64,000 bases of DNA, from positions 2,752,279 through 2,816,278 of the forward strand of contig NC_014212.1 in assembly GCF_000092125.1 (NCBI RefSeq), read 5' to 3'. Position 1 is the first letter of the stretch, and every line of letters starts with the position of its first letter. The position numbers and the translations under genes were made by a program. Shown piece after piece: positions 25,393 to 34,995 of the stretch. The notes under the pieces were generated by a model. That model saw only the letters and a program-made list of their open reading frames with translations, searched no databases and had not been told where the DNA came from. The DNA comes from Allomeiothermus silvanus DSM 9946 (GTDB taxonomy: Bacteria; Deinococcota; Deinococci; Deinococcales; Thermaceae).

Positions 25393-25605
25393 TTGCCCTG
25401 TAGGGCCTTTGGTTGATTGCCGTCCACCAAATGGTGGATCAGATCGGAATTGTAATTATTTTTACTTTTACCGGAGTTGGCTTGGCGAGCGGGGTTGCTC
25501 GAGCCCCCACCTCTCCCGAGCCAAGGATTGGCTTTCTCGGCTTCCCTGCGAGTCTAAAGATTCTCTAGGCGTTAAAAGGTTTTTATGGGAAAACGGTTTG
25601 CAGCG
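25393..25605. other. intergenic region with two small palindromes
   Basis: No gene is visible. The stretch contains GCCCTGTAGGGC (25395-25406) and CCACCAAATGGTGG (25424-25437), both perfect inverted repeats that could be operator or hairpin remnants. An A+T-rich patch follows at 25448-25470. It is probably the original upstream region of the peptide transporter, now cut off by the insertion sequence. Confidence 0.3.
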
Positions 25606-25630
25606 AAAACCCCCTCCGGGGTAGGAGGGG
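25606..25630 (-). terminator. terminator of the Fe-S assembly gene
   Basis: On the minus strand CCCCTCC-TACCCC-GGAGGGG forms a 7-bp G+C stem followed by GTTTTCGC. It lies 17 bp past the stop of the IscA/ErpA-type gene. It resembles the hairpin at 19851-19875 in stem sequence and in the flanking ATCAGG/GTCAGG. Confidence 0.55.
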
Positions 25631-25647
25631 ATCAGGAAGGGCAAGCC

Positions 25648-26067
25648 CTAATGGCTGCCGCAGCCGCCCGCCCCTTCGGGGACCTTGGCCCCATCGGTGC
25701 GGAAGGAGTGCCCGCAGCCGCAGGAGGAGGTAGCGTTGGGGTTGTTGACGGTAAAGCCGCCGCCCATCATGCTCTCCACCCAGTCCACCTGGGAACCTAT
25801 CAGTAGAGGCAAGGACATCCGGTCTACTACCAGGCGCACCCCGTGCATCTCCACGAAGGTGTCGCCCTCGAGCTCGCGCTCATCTACCGCCATCCCGTAT
25901 TGGTAACCGCTGCATCCACCCGACTTGATGAACACCCGGATGGCAGCCTGGGGCTTATTGTATTTCTGCAAGATTTCCTGCGCCTTGGCGGCGGCGTTCT
26001 CGGTGATGGTTAGAACGGGCGGTTCTACCCCGTTTGTTTCTTGAAAAGCGTTGGGCTCCTGGACCAC
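25648..26067 (-). CDS. iron-sulfur cluster carrier, IscA/ErpA family
   Basis: An A-type carrier that binds Fe-S clusters or iron and passes clusters to target enzymes in the cytoplasm. The three conserved cysteines are present: [11 protein letters not shown] and the C-terminal SSCGCGHSF. An N-terminal extension of about 15 residues and a Gly-rich C-terminal tail (EGAGGCGSH) with one extra cysteine are additions. The GTG start is set by AGGAGG five bases upstream. It stands alone, divergent from the M24 peptidase gene. Confidence 0.9.
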   Translation of the reverse strand: MVQEPNAFQETNGVEPPVLTITENAAAKAQEILQKYNKPQAAIRVFIKSGGCSGYQYGMAVDERELEGDTFVEMHGVRLVVDRMSLPLLIGSQVDWVESMMGGGFTVNNPNATSSCGCGHSFRTDGAKVPEGAGGCGSH

Positions 26068-26186
26068 GCGATCCTCCTAACTTTAAAAGGTATCACACAC
26101 CCCTGAGGGAAAGGTGTCCCGGCACACCCCGAAAGTCCTGGACGGGGAAAGTCGGGTAAGCCTGGTCTCGGCATAGAATAGCCTCC

Positions 26187-27326
26187 ATGGACATCGCCAA
26201 GGTTCAGTCGGTGCTGCGCGAGAGCAAAACCCCGGCCTGGCTGCTGTACAGCTTCTTTGGCAGCAACCCCCTAGCCCTGGATTTTCTGGGGCTCACCCAG
26301 CTACACCTCTCCCGGCGCTTCGCCTACTTGATCCCGGCCCAGGGTGAACCTACCCTGATCGTCCACGCCATCGAACAGAGTACCTACCCTCCCCTGCCCG
26401 GTAAGAAGCGGGTGTTCCACTCGCTCGCGTCCTTCACGGCAGCCCTTCAGGAAGTGGTAGCCCCCTATGGCCGGGTGGCCATGGAGTACCAGCCCGGCGG
26501 GAGCATCCCCTACCTCTCGCGGGTAGATGCCGGAACCATCGAACTCTTGCGGGGGATGGGCCTCGAGGTGGTCTCCTCGGCGGAGATCCTCCTGCAGTTC
26601 CAGACCTGGAGCGCCGAAGCCCTGGCGGCCCACCGACGGGCCGCTCAGGGGATCGAGGCGGCCCTCGAGCGGGCTTTGGCTTTTATCCGCTCGCGGATTG
26701 GCGACCCACCCAGCGAACTCGAGGTCCAAGCCGAGATCCGCCAAGTCTTCGAGGCCCGGGGGCTGGTCTTCGACCACCCGGCCATGGTGAGTTTCGGACC
26801 CCACGCCGCCAACCCCCACCACACCCCCGGCCTGGCCCGGCTCGAGCACGGCCAGGTAGTGCTCATCGACTTATGGTGCAAGGAGCCCTCCGGCCCCTAT
26901 GCCGACATGACCTGGATGGCCGGCTGGGACGTGCCGCAGGAGGTGCACCGGGCCTTCGCAGCGGTGACCCAAGCCCGCGACCGGGCGGTGGAGTACATAG
27001 TCCAGGCGTATCGGGAGGGCCGCCACCCCAAAGGTTTCGAGGTGGACCAAGCCGCCCGGGAGGTGCTGGAGGGGGCCGGGTTGGGGGCCTATATCCTCCA
27101 CCGCACCGGGCACAACCTGGGCTTTGCCGCCCCTCATGGCAACGGGACCCACCTGGACGCCCTCGAGACCCACGACACCCGCCCCCTCATCCCTGGCTTG
27201 GCCTTTACGGTGGAGCCGGGCGTTTACCCAGGCCCTTGGGGGCTCAGAAGCGAGATCAACGTCTACCTCCATGAAGCCGGGCCGGAGATCACCACCCCGG
27301 TACAGCCAGCCATCGAGCCCTTGTAG
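26187..27326 (+). CDS. M24-family aminopeptidase (Xaa-Pro peptidase type)
   Basis: A cytoplasmic metallopeptidase of the pita-bread fold, 379 residues, with an N-terminal creatinase-like domain and a C-terminal catalytic domain. The five metal ligands can be picked out: Asp in VLIDLWC, Asp in YADMTW, His in HRTGHNLG, Glu in TVEPGVY and Glu in RSEINVYL. It most resembles Xaa-Pro aminopeptidases/dipeptidases, which remove residues next to proline. A TAGAAT 8 bp before the ATG suggests a leaderless start. Confidence 0.85.
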   Translation: MDIAKVQSVLRESKTPAWLLYSFFGSNPLALDFLGLTQLHLSRRFAYLIPAQGEPTLIVHAIEQSTYPPLPGKKRVFHSLASFTAALQEVVAPYGRVAMEYQPGGSIPYLSRVDAGTIELLRGMGLEVVSSAEILLQFQTWSAEALAAHRRAAQGIEAALERALAFIRSRIGDPPSELEVQAEIRQVFEARGLVFDHPAMVSFGPHAANPHHTPGLARLEHGQVVLIDLWCKEPSGPYADMTWMAGWDVPQEVHRAFAAVTQARDRAVEYIVQAYREGRHPKGFEVDQAAREVLEGAGLGAYILHRTGHNLGFAAPHGNGTHLDALETHDTRPLIPGLAFTVEPGVYPGPWGLRSEINVYLHEAGPEITTPVQPAIEPL

Positions 27327-27392
27327 CCGGTGGCCTGCCTCACCCGCTTGCATTTTACGTTTAGCATTTCGCTTGTTATGCTCTAATACGGC

Positions 27393-28334
27393 ATGGATCA
27401 GCCCCTAATGGTCTTCACTGGCCAGTCCAACCCCGCCCTAGCCCGCGAAATCTGCGCGAACCTGGGTATTCCGCTCGGCAAATCCACCACCGAGAAGTTC
27501 GCCAACGACAACCTCTTCGTACGCTTCGAGGAGAGCTTGCGCTCCGCCGATGTGTTCATCGTGCAGTCGCTGACCCCACCGGTGCACGAGCACCTGATGG
27601 AACTCCTCATGATGATCGACGCGGCCAAGGGCTCGAGCGCAGCCCGGGTCACCGCGGTGATCCCCTATTACTCCTACGCCCGCTCGGACAAAAAGGATGC
27701 TCCGCGCATCTCCATCGCCGGGCGCTTGGTGGCCGACCTCATCCAGACCGCCGGGGCCGACCGGGTACTCACCATGACCCTGCACTCCCCCCAGGTGCAC
27801 GGCTTCTTCAAGATCCCCATGGACCACCTCTCGGCGGAGCCGGTGATCGCCAACTACTTCGCCACCCGGGTGGAAGACCTCGAGCGCTCGGTGATCGTGG
27901 CACCCGACGCCGGGGATCTCAAACGGGCTTCCTCGCTGGCCCGCCGGTTGGCCCTCCCTTTGGCCTTCATCGACAAGCAGCGCCTCTCCGATACCGAGGT
28001 GGCGGCCAGGGCCCTGGTGGGCGATGTGAAGGGCAAGAACGCCCTGATCATCGATGACGAGATCTCCACCGCGGGCTCATTGGTCAAGGCCGTGGACACG
28101 GTGCTGGAGGCCGGGGCCAAGCAGGCCTACGCCGCGGTTACGCATGGGGTCTACGTAGGGCCCGCCGTAGAGCGCATAGAGAAAAGCCCGGTGATTGAGG
28201 TCGCTGCTACCAACACCTGCGCGACCGCCAACCAGAAAAGCCGCAAGCTGCAAACCCTCTCCGTGGGGCCTCTGTTTGCCGAAGCCATCTGGCGCATTCA
28301 CCGGGGGGAATCGGTCTCTTCGCTATTCACCTGA
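27393..28334 (+). CDS. prs: ribose-phosphate pyrophosphokinase
   Basis: Prs makes PRPP from ribose-5-phosphate and ATP for purine, pyrimidine, His and Trp synthesis, including the PyrE reaction. Its 313 residues show [58 protein letters not shown] (catalytic flexible loop) and the PRPP loop in [21 protein letters not shown] hexamer at 27377-27382 may be its -10, with only a weak -35. It converges on the next gene with 3 bp between the stop codons. Confidence 0.93.
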   Translation: MDQPLMVFTGQSNPALAREICANLGIPLGKSTTEKFANDNLFVRFEESLRSADVFIVQSLTPPVHEHLMELLMMIDAAKGSSAARVTAVIPYYSYARSDKKDAPRISIAGRLVADLIQTAGADRVLTMTLHSPQVHGFFKIPMDHLSAEPVIANYFATRVEDLERSVIVAPDAGDLKRASSLARRLALPLAFIDKQRLSDTEVAARALVGDVKGKNALIIDDEISTAGSLVKAVDTVLEAGAKQAYAAVTHGVYVGPAVERIEKSPVIEVAATNTCATANQKSRKLQTLSVGPLFAEAIWRIHRGESVSSLFT

Positions 28335-28337
28335 CCG

Positions 28338-28841
28338 CTATGGCCTCCAGCCGCTCGGGGCTGCCGAGTAGGTGCCGTCGGAGTTGAGCTGCAAACGCAC
28401 CAACTTCGAGACCGTAAGGGTCGCGGGGTAGGGTTTAGCCCGCTGTGTGCCCTCGCGGATGGCCTGCACCAGGGTGTTGGAGAAATCCAGCAGCACCGCG
28501 TCCTGTTGCCAGGCGGGGATCGCGGTCGCGGTGCGGGTAAAACAGCTGGGGTTGGGTACCGGGCAGCCTGGCTCGAGCACCAGCTTTCCGCCTACGAAGC
28601 GCAAGGCGTACGCCCCAAGCTGCACCCTCCCCCCCTGCCGCAGGGTCTGCTGCCAAAAGGGGAGATACTGACGCCAAAGCAGCCGGGCCTCATCGGTCTT
28701 GGGGCTTATGGAGTAACGCCAGGCCCCGGGGGTAGCCGCCGCGCTGGATTGGGTAGCGGTAATGCGGAAAAATCCCGAGGTGGGCAAAGTCTGGGCCAGG
28801 CCGAGGCCCAACAGGGTGATTAGGGTAAACCAGCCTCTCAT
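28338..28841 (-). CDS. secreted protein of unknown function
   Basis: I do not recognise a family. The 167-residue protein starts with a signal peptide (MRGWFTLITLLGLGLAQT). Two cysteines (GCPVPNPSC) could form a disulphide, followed by TATAIPAWQQDAVLLDF. The start is the ATG that overlaps the stop of the O-antigen ligase gene (ATGA); longer readings from 29066 run across that gene. It is the last gene of the polysaccharide locus and may be part of its export or modification, which is inference only. Confidence 0.5.
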   Translation of the reverse strand: MRGWFTLITLLGLGLAQTLPTSGFFRITATQSSAAATPGAWRYSISPKTDEARLLWRQYLPFWQQTLRQGGRVQLGAYALRFVGGKLVLEPGCPVPNPSCFTRTATAIPAWQQDAVLLDFSNTLVQAIREGTQRAKPYPATLTVSKLVRLQLNSDGTYSAAPSGWRP

Positions 28842-30466
28842 CCTGTCAGTGTATCGGGATGGTTGTGATTCCGCGGTGCAGGTATCACTGCGCGCTCGTT
28901 CTGCTCGGCTTGCAGCATGGCCCAGGCGATGCCCGCCCAGAGGGGGTAGTAGACCGCCGCGTTGAAGAAGGTGTAGTCGAATAGGTTGAGCAAGAAGGCC
29001 ACCCCCAGCAGAACCAGCCCCCTCCACGCAGAGCGGCGAACCAAGACCACGGCTACGCTGCCCCACAGCACCCCAAAACCAGCCAAGCCCAACAGCCCAC
29101 CCTCGGCCAGCAGGTGCAAAAGCAGGTTGTGGGCGTGGGGGGCATAGGTTTCAATGGCCCCAGGGGGCAAATTGATCTGGTAGTAAAGAGGGAAATTGCC
29201 AAACCCCACCCCCCCCAGCGGATGCTCCCGAAACGCCTTAAGAGCGATATGCCAAAATTGCAGCCGGGACTCGGCGCTCGAGTCTAATTGAAACACCGAC
29301 GACAGCCGACCCAGAAAGCTGGGCTCCAGCCAAAGCCAAAACGACCCGATCATTAACCCAGCCAGCGCAAACGGCCTCGAGCGCCGCAAGGTCATTAGCC
29401 AAGCCAATACCAGGGCCCCTAAGGCCAGGAAGGCCGCCCGGCTTCCGGAGGCCCAGACGGTCGCCGCGGCTAATAACAAGGCCACCCCGCCCGCCCTCGC
29501 CCCCCCCAACACCCAGGCCAGACCGGCTACCATCACCGCCCCATGCCCAAAGCAGTTCGGCTGGGGGGTAAAGCCGCTGGCCCTGGCTGGCACCGCTTCG
29601 AAATGCGTTAGCTGATACATCCCGTACCCTAGGTGCACAGCTAGGCCCAGCAAAAGGGCTATCGCCGCCCAACGGGAATTAACCTTCCGCAAAAGGAAAA
29701 AGCACCCTTGAAACACCAGTACGGACATCAGGGCCAGCCCTACCCACCAAGCCAGCCTGGGCCAGAGGCCCACTTGCGGGATTTCCCCTGGGCGGTACGG
29801 CGTGGGCGCCGAACCCCGCTCGAGCTGGGCCCAGCCTACCTCGAGGTAGGTCCAGTCCCCCCCACCGTTGAAGAAGTCAATGGCCCGTACCGCCTTATCC
29901 CCCTCTTGGGCAGTATAGCTACCCCAGACCCGCCAGATTCCCGGGGCAACCTTTTCCATCTGCGTGGGCACAGGATGATGACCCCGCTCCGTAAAGAAGG
30001 TGATCTGAAAACTCGCCTGCGTCCCGTCGTGGCGCAGGTAGAAGCTCTGGGTGTAGGTCTGGCCGGGCTCGAGGGGATACCAACGGCCCGCCAAGAACTC
30101 CGCCTGCTCGCGCCCGCTCTGGGGATTTTTCCGCGGCAAACGCCAGAAGCCCTCTTTCACCCGCTGGGCAAACCCCCCGGCTTGGTCCGCCGAGTTCCAA
30201 CCAAACATCCCGTCCAGATCAAACGGCCGTATGAGGTTGGGGGAAGCCTGCGGAGATAGGCTCCCGAGGAAGGGGGGGCGTTCCAAGGGGTACAGCTCCC
30301 TGGGGGCCCAAAGCTGTCCCAGCGAGCCCAGCAGTACACATAGCAGCGCTGTCCCCACCAGCCACCGCTCCCAGCGCAGCAGCCCGACCGCTGCCGCGCC
30401 GAGGGCAAACCAAGCGGGCTGGAGTGGCAACAAAGCAAAGGGCAGGGCCCGGAAGAACTCCCTCAA
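28838..30466 (-). CDS. O-antigen ligase/polymerase (Wzy_C) family protein
   Basis: A polytopic membrane protein of 542 residues with about ten hydrophobic segments. The Wzy_C signature (RLQFWHIALKAFREHPLGGVGFGNF, then APHAHNLLLHLLAEGGLLGLAGF) marks the large periplasmic loop of O-antigen ligases and polymerases. The region from about residue 60 to 230 is a soluble insertion with a carbohydrate-binding-like look (SFYLRHDGTQASFQITFFTERG). The TTG start overlaps the stop of the preceding gene (TTGA). A second, broken member lies at 33.8-35.0 kb; either could be the polymerase or the ligase. Confidence 0.75.
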   Translation of the reverse strand: MREFFRALPFALLPLQPAWFALGAAAVGLLRWERWLVGTALLCVLLGSLGQLWAPRELYPLERPPFLGSLSPQASPNLIRPFDLDGMFGWNSADQAGGFAQRVKEGFWRLPRKNPQSGREQAEFLAGRWYPLEPGQTYTQSFYLRHDGTQASFQITFFTERGHHPVPTQMEKVAPGIWRVWGSYTAQEGDKAVRAIDFFNGGGDWTYLEVGWAQLERGSAPTPYRPGEIPQVGLWPRLAWWVGLALMSVLVFQGCFFLLRKVNSRWAAIALLLGLAVHLGYGMYQLTHFEAVPARASGFTPQPNCFGHGAVMVAGLAWVLGGARAGGVALLLAAATVWASGSRAAFLALGALVLAWLMTLRRSRPFALAGLMIGSFWLWLEPSFLGRLSSVFQLDSSAESRLQFWHIALKAFREHPLGGVGFGNFPLYYQINLPPGAIETYAPHAHNLLLHLLAEGGLLGLAGFGVLWGSVAVVLVRRSAWRGLVLLGVAFLLNLFDYTFFNAAVYYPLWAGIAWAMLQAEQNERAVIPAPRNHNHPDTLTG

Positions 30467-31899
30467 TAAGCCCCCTTACCAAACAGCACCACCCAGACCG
30501 TGCGGGCCAGGATGTAGAGGTCTAACCAGGGTGACCAGTTGCGCACGTAGTAGGCATCCATAGCTACTCGCTCAGCGTAAGTGGTATCGTTGCGCCCGGA
30601 AACCTGCCACAATCCGGTCAGGCCTGGGCGGACTTTGGTGTACAGAGCAAAGAGAGGGCCGTAGCGGCGCACTTCCTCCTCGACGATAGGCCGGGGCCCT
30701 ACAAGACTCATCTCTCCTCTGAGCACGTTCCAAAGCTGGGGAAGCTCATCCAGGCTGGTCTTGCGCAAAAACTTGCCCACCCGGGTTATCCGAGGGTCGT
30801 TCTTCAGCTTCTGATCCCGTTCCCACTCCTCGCGCAGCTCGGGATGGCATTCTAGATATTCTGCGAGTCTACGGTCTGCATCCCGCACCATTGAACGAAA
30901 TTTCCATGCCTTAAAGCGATTCGCAGCCAACCCAAGCCGATCATGAGCATAGAACAACGATCCCGGGGAGTCCAGACGAATCAACAGGCCAAGGAGGACG
31001 ATCAGAAAGAACAGCGGCAGAGCAAAAACAACAACCAAACTCATATCCATGACCCGCTTTACCAACTTGGGCCCCGGTAACAAAAGCTTCTGCCGCACCT
31101 CGAGCCCCAGCACTCCCCCCAGGTCGCGCGAGGTAACCCACAAGCTCGCGAGGCCGAACAAGTCGGGGATCAAGGTCAGGTGGGGGAAGTCTGCCCCATG
31201 CCGCTCCAAAAGCTCCAACAAGCGCTCCCGCGCCACACCCGGCATGGCCACGATGGCGTGTTTGACCCCCATTTGAGCAAACTCCTGGGCCCGCTCGAGG
31301 CCCCCCACCACCGGCACCCCTTCTACTTTCTGCCCTTGCTTGGCCGGATCATCGTCCAGCAGAGCAAGGGGTTTGAGGCCCAGCCCAGGCTGCTTGCGCA
31401 AAGCCCGCACCACCGCTTCGCCAGTTTTGCCAGCCCCCAGCACCAACACGGCGGCCCCCCACCAGGGCTTGCGGGCAAAAAGCTCGCGCACTAAAGCCCG
31501 GCCCAGCGGTACTAGCACTAAGGCCAGTCCCCAGGCAAATACAAAGGCCCCCCGCGAATAATCCGCCCCCGACTTGTACATGAAGGTGGCCGCCCCCAAG
31601 ATCACAAAGACCAGGCTAGTAGCGTAGGAAAGACGGCGCAACTCCTCCGGGGGAGCGATGCCCCCCCCATACAGCCCTGCCAAAGCGTAGCCCAGGGGGA
31701 AGAGCAAAAGCATGGGCCAGAGGTCGAGATAGATGTCCCAGAGTAAGGAGCGGTCCCACAGGTAGCGTAGCCATATCCCTCCTGCCATAGCCAGGATGGT
31801 CATAGCGAAATCGGTCAGAAAGAGAGTTGCCGCCGCCCAGCGAGGCGAGGCCGTAACCTCCAAGCTTTCCGTAGCATATCTAATTTGCTGCATAGTCAC
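30463..31899 (-). CDS. undecaprenyl-phosphate sugar-1-phosphate transferase (WbaP-like)
   Basis: The initiating glycosyltransferase, placing the first sugar phosphate on undecaprenyl phosphate at the inner face of the membrane. It has four N-terminal transmembrane helices, a cytoplasmic Rossmann-like CoA_binding_3 domain ([17 protein letters not shown]) and the C-terminal bacterial sugar transferase domain. That domain shows the reentrant helix, [32 protein letters not shown] and [15 protein letters not shown]. Length (478) and domain order match WbaP/WcaJ. Galactose or glucose phosphate is the likely substrate; the sequence does not decide. Confidence 0.88.
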   Translation of the reverse strand: MTMQQIRYATESLEVTASPRWAAATLFLTDFAMTILAMAGGIWLRYLWDRSLLWDIYLDLWPMLLLFPLGYALAGLYGGGIAPPEELRRLSYATSLVFVILGAATFMYKSGADYSRGAFVFAWGLALVLVPLGRALVRELFARKPWWGAAVLVLGAGKTGEAVVRALRKQPGLGLKPLALLDDDPAKQGQKVEGVPVVGGLERAQEFAQMGVKHAIVAMPGVARERLLELLERHGADFPHLTLIPDLFGLASLWVTSRDLGGVLGLEVRQKLLLPGPKLVKRVMDMSLVVVFALPLFFLIVLLGLLIRLDSPGSLFYAHDRLGLAANRFKAWKFRSMVRDADRRLAEYLECHPELREEWERDQKLKNDPRITRVGKFLRKTSLDELPQLWNVLRGEMSLVGPRPIVEEEVRRYGPLFALYTKVRPGLTGLWQVSGRNDTTYAERVAMDAYYVRNWSPWLDLYILARTVWVVLFGKGAY

Positions 31900-33038
31900 T
31901 CTTGTAGCAGCTCCTTATACAAGGCTAGGGTTGCCTCTACCATCTTATCCACGGTGAACTGTTGCACCCGAATCCGGCTGTTCTCCCCCATACGCCTGCG
32001 CAAAGCCGTATCTGATAACAGCAAATCCAGCGATTGGGCAAAACCCTGTATATCCCCTATTGGTACGACAAAGCCGTTTTCACCTTCCCTGATGGCCAGC
32101 TCGGTGCCCCCTACCCGGGTAGCCACGAGGGGCAGCCCCTCCGCCATAGCCTCCAGAAGCACGTAAGGAAAGCCCTCATAAACGCTGGATAGAGCAAAGA
32201 TGTCAAAGGCGCGCATGGTTTGCCGCCCGTCCATAAACCCTGGCCAGATAACCCGGTCTTCCAGCGCCAACTCTCGCGCTCTTTGCTTTAAGGTGTTCCC
32301 TAGGGGTCCATCCCCCACCATCACCAAGCGAGCCTGAGGGTTTTTTGGAGCGACTTTGGCAAAGGCGTCAAGCAAAATAAGAGGGGCCTTCTGCGAGACA
32401 AAGCGGCCCACGAAGCCTACAGCCAAGTCGTTATGACCCAGGCCCAACCTTCCCCGCACTTCTTCTCTTGCTTCCCCTTGCGAGGTTCTTAGACCGATGG
32501 CGTTGGGAATAATCCGCACTTTTTCCCTGGGATAACCTAAACGAATAGCCTCTCTAGCCTCATCCTCGGAGACAGCGATGAGGGTGCTAGTAAGGGGCGA
32601 CAATCCACGCTCCACCAAGCCGTAAACCCAGCGCGCAGCATCGTTAATTTCGGGGGAAAGGGTAATGAAGGCGTGGGGAGTGTACACCGCCTTTGCACTC
32701 CCTAGCAATCGCAACAGCCGGGCCAACCCCCCTGCCTTGGAGCTATGCCCATGCACCAGGTCAAAGAGACCCGCCTGCTTCAAATACTTCCTCAGAGCGA
32801 GTAGGGCTTTCAGATCGCCAGGATGGGGAGCACGACGCAGGGGAAGTTCTAAAAGCCGCACCCCACTTTGGCGCAACAGAGGTAGTCCCCCCTCCAGGAT
32901 CCGATCCATACGCAGAGGAGAGTAAGCTAGGTGCACTTCCACCCCCTGCCCGGCCAACCCCACACACAGGTCCACCACGTGCCGGGCTGTACCTCCACCG
33001 GTGGCTTCCAAAATATGCAGAACCCGCACTACAGCCAC
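31896..33038 (-). CDS. glycosyltransferase family 4
   Basis: A GT-B fold cytoplasmic glycosyltransferase of 380 residues. The N-terminal acceptor half has HILEATGGGTARHVVDL and LVHGHSSKAGGLARL. The donor half has VGFVGRFVSQKAPLILLDAF, LVMVGDGPLG and the E-x7-E block SSVYEGFPYVLLEAMAEGLPLVAT. It overlaps the initiating transferase gene by 4 bp and the preceding GT2 gene by 10 bp. Its linkage is unknown. Confidence 0.85.
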   Translation of the reverse strand: MAVVRVLHILEATGGGTARHVVDLCVGLAGQGVEVHLAYSPLRMDRILEGGLPLLRQSGVRLLELPLRRAPHPGDLKALLALRKYLKQAGLFDLVHGHSSKAGGLARLLRLLGSAKAVYTPHAFITLSPEINDAARWVYGLVERGLSPLTSTLIAVSEDEAREAIRLGYPREKVRIIPNAIGLRTSQGEAREEVRGRLGLGHNDLAVGFVGRFVSQKAPLILLDAFAKVAPKNPQARLVMVGDGPLGNTLKQRARELALEDRVIWPGFMDGRQTMRAFDIFALSSVYEGFPYVLLEAMAEGLPLVATRVGGTELAIREGENGFVVPIGDIQGFAQSLDLLLSDTALRRRMGENSRIRVQQFTVDKMVEATLALYKELLQE

Positions 33039-33829
33039 CCCCGACGGGACTCAAGGCGACGTTTGAGCGCCTGAACCCAGGGGACAGGAATCACAAGCAG
33101 CAGCAGATTTTTTAGCAATCCCAACCAGCTTTCCTTTCGCCGGAGTTCAAAAAAGCGCATCATGACCCGCAGGCGGTTCCAAACCTGTTTGCGCCGTTTA
33201 GTAAGGGATATGCCTTTGGGATTCCAGTACACCTCCACTACAACATAGTCAAGGTTTGCCGTTTTGTAGCTCTTAGCAATACGAAAAAAAAGTTCATAGT
33301 CCTCTACGGCTTTAAAGTGCTCGGAGTACAAGCCCACCGCACGCAACACCGAGGTACGCAACATCACCGCAGGGTGAATGAAGCAGTTACGAGCGTGCAT
33401 GGTCCGACGGATCTCCTCGTGTGTCTCGGGAAAGCGCTCTCGGAATACCTCCCGCCCCTCGCCGTCCACGAAGCGGACCTGCCCTCCCACCAAAGCGTAG
33501 TCAGGATGCTCTTCCAAAAACCTAAGCTGGGCAAGGAAACGCCCTGGCAAAGCAATATCCCCCGCGTCCAGTCGGGCCACGTATTCGTAACCTCGAGTTA
33601 GAATCCACTCCAGCCCATGGTTCAAAGCATGCTCTATCCCTTGGTTTTGCTCCAGACGCAACAAGTACCCCTGGTGGGGAAATGGTAGTTCTGGCAACGT
33701 AATCGGCGGTTGGCTACCATCGTCCACCACTACCACGCCCAAAGGAATCTCCGTGGGAAGCGTGGAAAGACTGAACTCGAGCCCCTTCTGGTCGTTATAA
33801 ACCGGGATGAGTAGGGCTACCCTACACAT
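33029..33829 (-). CDS. GT2 glycosyltransferase, chimeric copy 1
   Basis: A GT-A fold glycosyltransferase of 266 residues with LIPVYNDQKGLE, VVVDDGS and the metal-binding region YVARLDAGDIALPGRF. Its first 122 residues are identical at DNA level to those of the GT2 gene 1,960 bp away, while the acceptor-binding half differs (here FPETHEEIRRTMHARNCFIHP). VEDYELFFRIAK is the catalytic-base region. The gene overlaps the wzy stop by 8 bp. It probably adds one sugar of the repeat unit; the donor is unknown. Confidence 0.85.
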   Translation of the reverse strand: MCRVALLIPVYNDQKGLEFSLSTLPTEIPLGVVVVDDGSQPPITLPELPFPHQGYLLRLEQNQGIEHALNHGLEWILTRGYEYVARLDAGDIALPGRFLAQLRFLEEHPDYALVGGQVRFVDGEGREVFRERFPETHEEIRRTMHARNCFIHPAVMLRTSVLRAVGLYSEHFKAVEDYELFFRIAKSYKTANLDYVVVEVYWNPKGISLTKRRKQVWNRLRVMMRFFELRRKESWLGLLKNLLLLVIPVPWVQALKRRLESRRGWL

Positions 33830-33963
33830 TTTTAATCTCCCTATTGACCCTTCCTCTGGATGCTAAGAAAAGCCCCATCACAAACCAAAACAGCGGTTCC
33901 GCACCTCTAAATTGCACAAAACAACCTAGGAAATAGAGCACAAGATAGGTCCCTATTTCGTCC
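33465..33963. repeat. 499-bp direct repeat, unit 1
   Basis: Identical base for base, as far as I can read, to 35425-35923. It covers the 5' 365 bp or so of GT2 copy 1 and the last 142 bp of the wzy gene. The offset between units is 1,960 bp. Confidence 0.93.
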
Positions 33964-34995
33964 TTAGCTGTAAATATGCGACTCCTTCTCATCGTCCAAA
34001 ATACCAACCAAAGCCAAGACAACAATCCCAGGGGGCCAAAATCCAAAAGCACCTGAAGATAATAATTATGCACATTATCTTCTAGAAATTCACTTCCAGT
34101 AACTCTTTCTATTGCAGGTATGGCATTCCCAGCACCATAACCAGCTATCGGCATTTGCTGGAGCACCGCTAGGGCTCCAGACCACATTTTTAGGCGAGTA
34201 GATGATCCCGGCTCTTGGCCAATCTGCGTGAAGCGCTCTATACTATGAGGATTTATAACGTAAAGAAGGATGCCGCTGAACAAAGCAACGACCAAGAGCA
34301 CAAAGACCGTATAAAATCTGCGAGCAGAAACCACTTGGATTATTGCCAAAAGAAGAGCAAGTAGTATACCAATGCGGCTAGCATAAAGCGTGGACACTAC
34401 TACAGCAAAGGCCCAATACAGCCAAAACATCTTGCTTTTCCTAAAAAAAGCCGCGTTCATGACCAGCCAGGTGGCCTCCAAATTTGGGCCTCCTCCGTAT
34501 AACCAAGCCAACTCCGGATGAGCGTAAGGATTTTGCAGATATTCATAAATACTTTGCCAAGAAAATATTGTTTTAGCAGCAACTACCAAAAGTAGGAACC
34601 AGGCAGCTACTTGTAGAGCTGTTATTCCTGAACTACATCTCAAGGTTCGACAAACGTGATATCCTACATAAAGTGGCAACAAAGCAAACAAATAGTTTAG
34701 TATGAGAAAGTTAAATCCATACGACGCAAGGGATAAGATTGAAGATACAAAAGCAACCAAAAAGAAAGATGCGAGCGGCAACCACTGATATAGGGTAATG
34801 CGAAAAGCGGGGATAGAAAACAAAAAAAAATATAAAGATAATTAAATGGAATGGTTTTATAGTTATTTTATAAATATCAAATGAAACGGATTGTATGCTT
34901 AACAATATAAAAATTAGAGCAATAGGAAGCGCACGCACAGAGCCAAGCCAAGATTCAGTCATAGGCGAGCTTGATTTTTTCAATCCTATAGCCAT
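33822..34995 (-). pseudogene. O-antigen polymerase/ligase family (Wzy), frameshifted at an A9 tract
   Basis: Two overlapping frames together make one polytopic membrane protein of about 390 residues. The first (from 34995) reads MAIGLKKSSSPMTESW and a hydrophobic run to KPFHLIIFIFF. The second resumes at FSIPAFRITLYQWLPLASFF and ends at 33822, with the loop GYGAGNAIPAIERVTGSEF and DNVHNYYLQVLLDFGPLGLLSW typical of Wzy proteins. The break is exactly at nine A residues (34822-34830, T9 in the gene), so slippage could restore or abolish the frame. The region is clearly richer in A+T than the rest of the locus. Confidence 0.75.

Noticed and set aside
25424-25437. CCACCAAATGGTGG palindrome as an operator of the peptide transporter
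   Set aside because: It is now separated from the transporter promoter by the 1.2-kb insertion-sequence block, so it cannot act there as it stands; recorded only as part of the intergenic region.
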